Source of the DNA: an uncultured Treponema sp.
GTDB lineage: Bacteria > Spirochaetota > Spirochaetia > Treponematales > Treponemataceae
Assembly (NCBI GenBank): GCA_937900125.1
Contig: CALCEK010000004.1
Coordinates: 1 to 6,360 of the forward strand
DNA: 6,360 nucleotides
Direction of reading: 5' to 3'
In this document: one piece after another, positions 1 through 4,191 of the stretch
Layout of the letters: every line of letters starts with the position of its first letter
How positions within the stretch are numbered: the stretch's first letter is position 1
The notes under the pieces: generated by a model
The model's input: only the letters and a program-made list of their open reading frames with translations
Databases searched by the model: none
What the model was told of the DNA's origin: nothing
Translations under genes and position numbers: made by a program

Positions 1-100
1 TTCCAAAAATGGTAAAAATTCGAAAAATAACAGTTAAAAATTTATGCCGATTTTTTTGTAAAAAAAGCAAAACAGTTTCGTCATTTTGCTGAATATTCAT
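1..100 (-). CDS. Start of a leftward gene, N-terminal 33 residues only
   Basis: A minus-strand frame opens with two tandem in-frame ATGs (103-101 and 100-98) and stays open to the window edge. AGGA lies at 110-107: the ATG at 100 has a 6-nt spacer and the ATG at 103 only 3 nt, so 100 is preferred. The visible protein has a polar start (MNIQQNDET), then VLLFLQKNRHK, then a hydrophobic stretch rich in Phe and Ile (about residues 21-33) that looks like the start of a membrane segment. A short cytoplasmic head ending in a basic cluster before a transmembrane helix suggests a membrane-anchored protein with its bulk outside the cytoplasm, but the family cannot be named from this fragment. The gene sits directly behind the promoter, hairpins and terminator at 111-234, so its expression probably depends on read-through of that terminator. 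No function is proposed. Confidence 0.6.
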   Translation of the reverse strand, partial: MNIQQNDETVLLFLQKNRHKFLTVIFRIFTIFG

Positions 101-110
101 CATTTTTCCT

Positions 111-155
111 AAAATAAAAACTCTGCCAGTGGGATTAGTGGGGAAACTGACAGAG
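111..155 (-). terminator. Intrinsic terminator on the minus strand
   Basis: On the minus strand CTCTGTCAGT (155-146) pairs fully with ACTGGCAGAG (130-121): ten base pairs including one U-G wobble. The loop is 15 nt (145-131), and TTTTTATTTT follows immediately (120-111). Read on the plus strand the wobble becomes a C-A mismatch and there is no T tract, so the polarity is clearly leftward. It can end both the short transcript from the promoter at 206-234 and any read-through from the gene at 262-867. It also sits just before the AGGA (110-107) of the leftward gene, which is attenuator geometry. Confidence 0.8.
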
Positions 156-167
156 CAGGTGGGAGGT

Positions 168-196
168 GTTTCATGCAAAGAAGAATTACATGAAAC
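168..196 (-). repeat. Hairpin 1 of the leader/sRNA (8-bp stem, 13-nt loop)
   Basis: A perfect inverted repeat, GTTTCATG (168-175) and CATGAAAC (189-196), begins 3 nt after the predicted start site on the minus strand. A stem at the extreme 5' end of a transcript is typical of stabilising 5' structures. The loop UAAUUCUUCUUUG is pyrimidine-rich. An AUG directly followed by UAA (191-186) lies across the 5' arm and loop. No T tract follows on the minus strand, so it is not itself a terminator. Confidence 0.6.
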
Positions 197-202
197 TTTC
201 AT
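190..202. repeat. 13-bp perfect dyad over the predicted start site
   Basis: ATGAAA-C-TTTCAT is a perfect 6+1+6 inverted repeat lying 3 bp downstream of the -10 box and spanning the predicted transcription start. A third copy of the half-site (TTTCAT, 169-174) lies 16 bp further on and forms the distal arm of hairpin 1. The dyad could be a repressor operator at DNA level. It may equally be a by-product of the hairpin arm sharing sequence with the region around the start site. Confidence 0.45.
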
Positions 203-205
203 TTT

Positions 206-234
206 AGTATACCACACATCTAGCGTTATGTCAA
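206..234 (-). promoter_or_regulatory. Near-consensus extended -10 sigma70 promoter
   Basis: On the minus strand the -35 box is TTGACA (234-229, perfect consensus), the spacer is exactly 17 bp, and the -10 box is TATACT (211-206, 5 of 6) preceded by TGG, an extended -10. The predicted transcription start is near 199. This is the best promoter in the window. It fires leftward into the hairpin/terminator unit, not into the gene at 262-867, which lies behind it. Confidence 0.85.
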
Positions 235-261
235 ATAAAAATCAGAAAAAAAACACAAATT

Positions 262-867
262 TTAAGCGTCTGGTTTTTGCTCTGCCACATTTTTTTTCGG
301 TCGCCCGCCTTTTTTTCCATTAGCACGTGCCGCTGCCGCTTTTTTTTCACTTTTGATTCTGCCGAGCATAGATGCCGCTGCCGCGCGGTCTTCTACCTTT
401 TGAGTTTGGTAACGTTTTAGCAAATCTTCGTCATCTTTTAAATTTGCAATTTCTATAAGAATTTTTTCGGCTTCTTTTAGCCGAGTTTGTAAATTTTCCC
501 TAAAAAGCGAATTTTCAATTTTAGAAACAGTTTCTTCTATAAAGGAAACATCGTCTGAAGCAGTTTTTGAAAGCGAGCAGATATTGTCTAAAAAACTAAG
601 CGGAGTAGAAGTTGTCCGAACTTTTGTTTTTCTTAGCGGTTTTAGAGCCGTTATAAGCCGAGAATCAGATTTATCTTCTGGATTTAAGATGATTTCTGTG
701 CTGTCTTTTTCCATGCTGTTACGCAAAAAGAACATCGAAATATTGAAACTAAGCGTTCTTAATTCTGCAAGACGGTCGTAATCTATATTTTCGCTGGCTT
801 TTAATTCCTTAATTTCGTCTGAAACTACATCTTGCAACTGTCGAATTTCTTTTAGTGTAACGGTCAT
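262..867 (-). CDS. Helical protein of unknown function with basic GGRPKK tail
   Basis: A 201-residue cytoplasmic protein with no signal peptide or membrane segment, not recognised as a known family. It is largely helical and charged: an N-terminal helix (about 5-26), a second helical region (30-55), a linker rich in Ser/Thr/Lys (about 55-100), then a long likely coiled coil (about 105-155) of Glu/Lys/Leu pattern. The C terminus (about 160-192) is Ala/Lys/Arg-rich and ends in GKKGGRPKK (184-192). This resembles an AT-hook-like or other nucleic-acid-binding tail, and similar tails occur on small proteins of mobile elements and plasmids. DNA or RNA binding is therefore an inference. The start at 867 is fixed by an in-frame TAA five codons upstream; the ribosome site is weak (AAGAAAA). 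It is transcribed divergently from the TPR gene, has its own promoter, and its nearest terminator is at 155-111. Confidence 0.75.
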   Translation of the reverse strand: MTVTLKEIRQLQDVVSDEIKELKASENIDYDRLAELRTLSFNISMFFLRNSMEKDSTEIILNPEDKSDSRLITALKPLRKTKVRTTSTPLSFLDNICSLSKTASDDVSFIEETVSKIENSLFRENLQTRLKEAEKILIEIANLKDDEDLLKRYQTQKVEDRAAAASMLGRIKSEKKAAAARANGKKGGRPKKNVAEQKPDA

Positions 868-914
868 AGTTTTCTTAGATTACTTTGAAAGTGTTTTTTT
901 GGCAACCTCTAAAA

Positions 915-942
915 ATTAGAATTTTAAGTTCTGATAGGTCAA
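915..942 (-). promoter_or_regulatory. Probable promoter of the unknown minus-strand gene
   Basis: On the minus strand the -35 box is TTGACC (942-937, 5 of 6), the spacer is 16 bp, and the -10 box is TCTAAT (920-915, 5 of 6). The predicted start is near 908, giving a 5' leader of about 40 nt to the ATG at 867. It lies in the 129-bp divergent region with the TPR gene promoter, and the two do not overlap. Confidence 0.5.
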
Positions 943-961
943 ACATGGAGTCTTAAAAAAC

Positions 962-990
962 TTGAAAAAAGCAATTTCCTGTGGTATTTT
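962..990 (+). promoter_or_regulatory. Extended -10 promoter ending 6 bp before the TPR gene
   Basis: The -35 box is TTGAAA (962-967), the spacer is 17 bp, and the -10 box is TATTTT (985-990) with TGG directly before it. The usual 6-7 nt to the transcription start puts +1 at about 996-998, on the ATG at 997. There is no Shine-Dalgarno sequence in between, only an A run. The mRNA is therefore predicted to be leaderless or nearly so. Confidence 0.6.
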
Positions 991-996
991 AAAAAA

Positions 997-2166
997 ATGA
1001 AGTTGATTTTTAAAAGGTTTTGTTTTTTCCCCTTTCTTTTTGTTTTGCAAATGACATTTTTGTTTGCCGCTGACATTGATTTGTATTCATCTTCCCCAAA
1101 AGTTGTAAGAAAAAAAATTCAAAATTCACAAAAATTGTTAGAATCAAAAAAGTACATTTCTGCATATAATTCTTTAAATGATTCGAATCCTTATATTATT
1201 CTTAAAAAAACAGAAATTCTTGTGAGCTATTCGACAAAAATCACTTCGCCCAAAAACTTTATTTTGTCTGAAAATGGAAAAACAGAAGCCATTCAATTTG
1301 AATCTTCAGTTTTTTCAGAAAATCAAGGCGCAAATGAAAAAGAAAAATCCATTTTGGCTTTAGCAAGAGCCTTTTATACTTCAAAAATGTTGCGAGTTTT
1401 TCCGAACAATCAGGATTTTTCCGTTGATTCGGCTTTAAATGATTACGATTTTGCTTTTTCGCGCGGAGTTTATTCGGCACTTTACGCATTAGATTACGCT
1501 TCAATTTTAAGTGCGGTCGGCAATGTGGAAGAAAGTTGCAAATGGTTTGGCGAAGCCGCGCAACTTTACCAAACAAATGGTGACGCTTGGTACAATTATG
1601 CCTATATGCTTTTTGCCCTTGAAAATTACGAAAAATGCCTTGAAGCTTCAGAAAAAGCCGCGCAGTGTTACAAAAATAATCCAGAATATGCCGAAGAAGC
1701 CTATCTTATGCGCGGAGATGCCTATATAAATCTTTCTAATTTTGAAAAAGCAAAAGAATCATTTGAAAAAGCAATCAGCGTAAATCCGTCAGAAGCGATT
1801 CCTCATTTGCGTTTGGGCGTTTTGCTTGTTCAAACAGAAGAACTTCCTAGAGGACGCGCAGAATTGCAAAAAGCCTACGAACTTTCGCCAAAAAATTACC
1901 GAATTCTTTCACAACTTCTTCAAACTCTTACTGGGGCGGGGTATGTGGAAGAGGCAGAAGATTTTTGTAATAAAAATATCGTTTTGCAAGCGGGAAACGA
2001 CTACGCTGTTGCATTTTTGTACTATTATTTAGCAAATATTCAAATTGCAAATGACAAAAAAAAAGAAGCACTTTCTGCGCTTGATAAGGCGGAAGAGTTT
2101 TTTGCAAAAGCGGGAATTATTGACGGTGCAAATAGCATTGCAGAATTGCGGAAACAATGCTTGTAA
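997..2166 (+). CDS. Exported tetratricopeptide-repeat (TPR) protein
   Basis: A 389-residue secreted TPR protein. Residues 1-25 form a signal peptide: basic MKLIFKR, a Phe-rich hydrophobic core, and a likely cut near Ala24-Ala25 (FAA-DID). There is no lipobox, so a soluble periplasmic or surface-attached protein is expected. Residues 26-150 are less regular. From about 161 to 370 come roughly six TPR-like helix pairs: about 161-194, 195-228, 233-266 (the best match: AYLMRGDAYINLSNFEKA followed by SFEKAISVNPS), 267-300, 301-334 and 336-370. TPRs are protein-binding scaffolds, so a role in assembling or tethering envelope complexes is likely but the partner is unknown. The ATG at 997 is chosen because it gives a correct signal peptide and no other ATG lies in frame upstream. 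It lacks a ribosome binding site (see the promoter at 962-990). The hydrolase gene follows after 18 bp, so the two probably form an operon. Confidence 0.85.
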   Translation: MKLIFKRFCFFPFLFVLQMTFLFAADIDLYSSSPKVVRKKIQNSQKLLESKKYISAYNSLNDSNPYIILKKTEILVSYSTKITSPKNFILSENGKTEAIQFESSVFSENQGANEKEKSILALARAFYTSKMLRVFPNNQDFSVDSALNDYDFAFSRGVYSALYALDYASILSAVGNVEESCKWFGEAAQLYQTNGDAWYNYAYMLFALENYEKCLEASEKAAQCYKNNPEYAEEAYLMRGDAYINLSNFEKAKESFEKAISVNPSEAIPHLRLGVLLVQTEELPRGRAELQKAYELSPKNYRILSQLLQTLTGAGYVEEAEDFCNKNIVLQAGNDYAVAFLYYYLANIQIANDKKKEALSALDKAEEFFAKAGIIDGANSIAELRKQCL

Positions 2167-2184
2167 AAGTAAAATGGTGTAAAA

Positions 2185-3129
2185 ATGAGAAAGGAAAACT
2201 TTTTCCTAAACCTTGCTGATGGAACGGAACTTTGGATAGACCGCTGGATTCCTGATGAATGTGTGGAAATAAAAGGCATAATTCAGTTTCACATTGGAAT
2301 GGAAGAGTGGACTAAAAGGTACAACGAACTTGGCACTTTTTTTTCTGATTCTGGCTATGTTTTTAACACTTACGATTTTCGCGGTCACGGAATTACAGCC
2401 CAAAATGCTATAAAAAAGAAAAAAGGACTTTTTGGAAAAATTGCAGACAAAAACGGATTTAATACCGCTATTGAAGATTTGCATTTTGTAATACAAAACT
2501 GCCTTGAAAGTTTTCCTTGCAAAAAAGTTGTCCTCATAGGATATTCTTTTGGCTCATTTGTGGCACAAGGTTTTATAGAAAAATACGGAAGTGAGCTTGA
2601 ATCGTGTGTTTTATGCGGAACAAAGGGACCTACTCAGTTTATCAATTGGATTAGCACTGTTATCGGGCGCATAGATTGTCTTTTTGGGCGGGACAAAAAG
2701 GCTTCCGTTTTGGAAAAATTCCCCGACAAAATGAATGCAAAACGAGTTCCAAAAAAACTTGCCAAAAAGAATCGCCTTGCTTGGATGGCGGCTGACCAAT
2801 CTGTTGTAAAGGCTTATCTTTTAGACCCTATGTGTAGCAAAGGTTTTGTCCGCTCATTTTTTGTAGACATGATGGGCGGTTGTCTTCAAATTCATAAAAG
2901 AAAAAACATTCAAAAAATTCCCGCTAAATTGCCGATTCTTTTTGTTTACGGCGAAGACGACCCTATTGGCGCATACGGAAAAACAATCCGCAAATTAAAA
3001 ACGCTTTATGAAAAAAACGGAATAATGCGCGTGGAAGAAAAAGTGTACAAAGGTTGTCGGCATGAAGTTTTTCAGGATTACAGCAAAAAGCAAGTGATGT
3101 CCGATATTCTTTTTTGGATAGAAAATTGA
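2185..3129 (+). CDS. Alpha/beta hydrolase, serine aminopeptidase S33 / monoacylglycerol lipase-like
   Basis: A 314-residue cytoplasmic alpha/beta hydrolase of the Hydrolase_4 / lysophospholipase type, near full length for the family, with no signal peptide. Landmarks in order: the early strand leading to HIGMEEWTKRY (36-46), which replaces the usual HG-x-GEH-SGRY oxyanion loop; DFRGHG (64-69); the nucleophile elbow GYSFG with Ser121; GEDDP with the acid Asp259; and GCRHE with His293. The catalytic triad is therefore complete and in the expected order. A lid/cap region (about 150-235) is Lys-rich and likely decides the substrate. Family members hydrolyse acylglycerols, lysophospholipids or other small esters; the actual substrate here cannot be told. 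It lies 18 bp behind the TPR gene, with a weak GGTG ribosome site (2176-2179) 5 nt before the ATG, consistent with co-transcription. No terminator is visible after the stop. Confidence 0.88.
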   Translation: MRKENFFLNLADGTELWIDRWIPDECVEIKGIIQFHIGMEEWTKRYNELGTFFSDSGYVFNTYDFRGHGITAQNAIKKKKGLFGKIADKNGFNTAIEDLHFVIQNCLESFPCKKVVLIGYSFGSFVAQGFIEKYGSELESCVLCGTKGPTQFINWISTVIGRIDCLFGRDKKASVLEKFPDKMNAKRVPKKLAKKNRLAWMAADQSVVKAYLLDPMCSKGFVRSFFVDMMGGCLQIHKRKNIQKIPAKLPILFVYGEDDPIGAYGKTIRKLKTLYEKNGIMRVEEKVYKGCRHEVFQDYSKKQVMSDILFWIEN

Positions 3130-3162
3130 CTTTTCGCATTTGAGCCTAACAAAAATCGCTTA

Positions 3163-3201
3163 TTGAAATATTTGACTAAAAATGGTAAAATTAAATAAAA
3201 T
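3163..3201 (+). promoter_or_regulatory. Two overlapping promoter candidates for the SUMF1-phoH-pgpH operon
   Basis: Candidate one: TTGAAA (3163-3168), 17-bp spacer, TAAAAT (3186-3191) with TGG directly before it, start near 3198. Candidate two: TTGACT (3172-3177), 18-bp spacer, TAAAAT (3196-3201), start near 3208. Either gives a leader of 50-60 nt to the TTG at 3258. Candidate one shares the TTGA-17-TGGTA pattern with the promoters at 206-234 and 962-990, so it is preferred. Confidence 0.55.
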
Positions 3202-3205
3202 TTGA

Positions 3206-3240
3206 TGTTTGTAAACAAAAGCGTTTTGCCTTTTTGTTTA
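3206..3240 (+). promoter_or_regulatory. Dyad and alternative stems in the SUMF1 leader
   Basis: TGTTTGTAAACA (3206-3217) is a 5+2+5 dyad next to the predicted start sites. In the RNA, TAAACAAAA (3212-3220) can pair with TTTTGTTTA (3232-3240) around an 11-nt loop, while CAAAA (3216-3220) can instead pair with TTTTG (3224-3228). The stems exclude each other and are almost all A-U, so they are weak. It could be an operator or a small leader switch; chance is also possible in such AT-rich sequence. Confidence 0.25.
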
Positions 3241-3246
3241 AAATAT

Positions 3247-3252
3247 GGAGGA
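3247..3252 (+). promoter_or_regulatory. Strong ribosome binding site that fixes a TTG start
   Basis: GGAGGA ends 5 nt before the TTG at 3258. The same frame is open further upstream to another TTG at 3234, but that longer reading would translate through this site and would put eight extra residues in front of an otherwise ideal signal peptide. The TTG at 3258 is therefore the start. Confidence 0.85.
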
Positions 3253-3257
3253 TTCTT

Positions 3258-4166
3258 TTGAAATCAAAAAAAATATTCGTTTTTCTTGCAAGTGCCGTTT
3301 GTTCGTATAGTATTTTTGCGCAATCAGAAGCAATCATTTCTAAAATCGCTGATGAAATGGTTGAACTTCCTAGTGGAATATTTTATTTAGGAAGTGACGA
3401 TTATGAAAATAATGAACACCCTAAACACGATGTAAAAATTTCTAAAATCGCTGTACAAAAAACAGAAGTTACTCAAGCCGAATACAGAGATGTTGTTGGC
3501 GTAAATTATTCTCGTTATAAAGGAGACAATCGCCCTGTTGAAGAAGTCAGTTGGTTTGACGCAGTTGTTTTTTGTAACAAATTGAGTATTGCATCTGGCT
3601 ATACACCTGTATACTCTCTTAATGGCGAAACAAATCCCGAAAATTGGGGAGATATTCCACGCCGAGGAAATGACGATGAAATTGAAGCATGGACAAATAT
3701 AAGTTGCGATTTTTCTGCAAACGGTTATAGGCTTCCTACCGAAGCGGAATGGGAATATGCCGCTCATGCAAACACTTACACGCTTTATTCCGGAAGCAAT
3801 AATGTAACTGATGTTGCTTGGAATAATGCTTCTGTTGACGGAGAAACTCACGATGTTGCAACAAAAGCCCCAAATGACTTTGGCTTATACGACATGAGCG
3901 GAAATGTTTGGGAGTGGTGCTGGGATTGGTACGGAAATTATGATGTTACAGAAACAGAAAATCCTTTAGGTGCACCAAAAGAAATCACTGGAAAGAAAAT
4001 TCGACGCGGTGGTTCAATGAACAGTAGCAAAGAATATTGTCGAGTTACAAATCGCGCAAGCAGTGAACCAGCTGTGCGTGGAGTTGATTTGGGATTCCGT
4101 GTGGTTAGAACACTTGACGGAAGTGCATTTTCTGTAAACAGTTCTGCATCTGAGGCGGAAAAGTAA
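3258..4166 (+). CDS. Exported SUMF1/FGE-fold (formylglycine-generating enzyme family) protein
   Basis: A 302-residue protein with a signal peptide (1-21: MKSKK, hydrophobic core, cut near Ala21-Gln22), so it acts outside the cytoplasm. Residues 34-284 carry the whole FGE-sulfatase/SUMF1 domain: VELPSGIFYLGS (35-46, the usual G-x-F-x-MGS entry), HPKHDVKIS and QKTEVTQAEY (54-76), RPVEEVSWFDAVVFCNKLS (92-110), GYRLPTEAEWEYAA (156-169), NDFGLYDMSGNVWEWCWDWYG (206-226), RRGGS (249-253) and the closing GVDLGFRVVR (275-284). By eye against human FGE, the second active-site cysteine aligns with Cys261 (EYC) but the first aligns with a Ser. Sulfatase activation is therefore unlikely, and a structural, binding or different oxidative role is more probable, as in many non-FGE members. 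The start is TTG, fixed by GGAGGA at 3247-3252. phoH follows after 25 bp with no terminator between, so it appears to head the phoH-pgpH operon. The first 20 residues contain Cys15 but no good lipobox. Confidence 0.88.
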   Translation: MKSKKIFVFLASAVCSYSIFAQSEAIISKIADEMVELPSGIFYLGSDDYENNEHPKHDVKISKIAVQKTEVTQAEYRDVVGVNYSRYKGDNRPVEEVSWFDAVVFCNKLSIASGYTPVYSLNGETNPENWGDIPRRGNDDEIEAWTNISCDFSANGYRLPTEAEWEYAAHANTYTLYSGSNNVTDVAWNNASVDGETHDVATKAPNDFGLYDMSGNVWEWCWDWYGNYDVTETENPLGAPKEITGKKIRRGGSMNSSKEYCRVTNRASSEPAVRGVDLGFRVVRTLDGSAFSVNSSASEAEK

Positions 4167-4177
4167 CGCGCTTTTAT

Positions 4178-4182
4178 AAGGA
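4178..4182 (+). promoter_or_regulatory. Ribosome binding site of phoH, deciding a TTG start
   Basis: AAGGA lies 9 nt before the TTG at 4192. No ATG in this frame precedes the conserved N-terminal domain, which already begins at residue 5 or so (TIIVPDGQTLRRLCG), so the TTG is the only sensible start. Confidence 0.65.
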
Positions 4183-4191
4183 CAGCATTTT

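Larger units (their letters stand above)
111..199 (-). ncRNA. Candidate small RNA or attenuator leader with anti-SD motif
   Basis: A predicted minus-strand transcript of about 85-90 nt is bounded by a strong promoter (234-206, predicted start near 199) and an intrinsic terminator (155-111). Reading 5' to 3': hairpin 1 has a perfect 8-bp stem GUUUCAUG/CAUGAAAC (196-189 with 175-168) and a 13-nt pyrimidine-rich loop. A linker (167-156) reads ACCUCCCACCUG. The terminator hairpin carries a second C-rich loop (145-131) containing UUCCCC and AUCCC. CACCUCC (168-162) is identical to the anti-Shine-Dalgarno core of 16S rRNA. C-rich unpaired motifs of this sort are used by several Firmicute sRNAs (RsaE/RoxS type) to block ribosome binding sites; using that analogy here is inference. 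The alternative is a 5' leader controlling the leftward gene, since the U tract ends next to that gene's AGGA. The structures are seen directly; the function is not known. It matches no riboswitch class I recognise. Confidence 0.6.

Noticed and set aside
129..175. Three GTGGG boxes followed by GGGAGG and ATG on the plus strand, resembling an mraZ operator and start
   Set aside because: The spacings (9 and 21 bp) do not fit the 10-bp MraZ period, the ATG opens only a 6-codon frame, and no mraZ follows. The G-rich boxes are simply the complement of the C-rich RNA motifs.
111..199. SRP (4.5S) RNA, PreQ1, fluoride, guanidine or c-di-GMP riboswitch
   Set aside because: None of the conserved cores of these RNAs is present on either strand.
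129..323. 64-codon plus-strand frame starting at GTG
   Set aside because: It lies antisense to the promoter, hairpins and terminator, runs into the 3' end of the minus-strand gene, and has no recognisable protein features.
1259..1576. 105-codon minus-strand frame
   Set aside because: Antisense shadow of the TPR gene; Lys/Leu-rich low-complexity translation with no domain.
3130..3180. Terminator after the alpha/beta hydrolase gene
   Set aside because: No stable stem with a T tract is visible, so separation from the next operon rests only on the promoter candidates.
3291..3302. Lipobox at Cys15 of the SUMF1 protein
   Set aside because: The residues before the Cys (S-A-V) do not fit a lipobox, and a normal signal peptidase I site follows at Ala21.
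3245..3310. ATG overlapping the GGAGGA site, opening a frame of about 20 codons
   Set aside because: It is out of frame with the SUMF1 protein, has no ribosome site of its own, and encodes nothing recognisable.
3387..3851. 154-codon minus-strand frame
   Set aside because: Antisense to the SUMF1 domain, whose conserved motifs show that the plus strand is the coding one.
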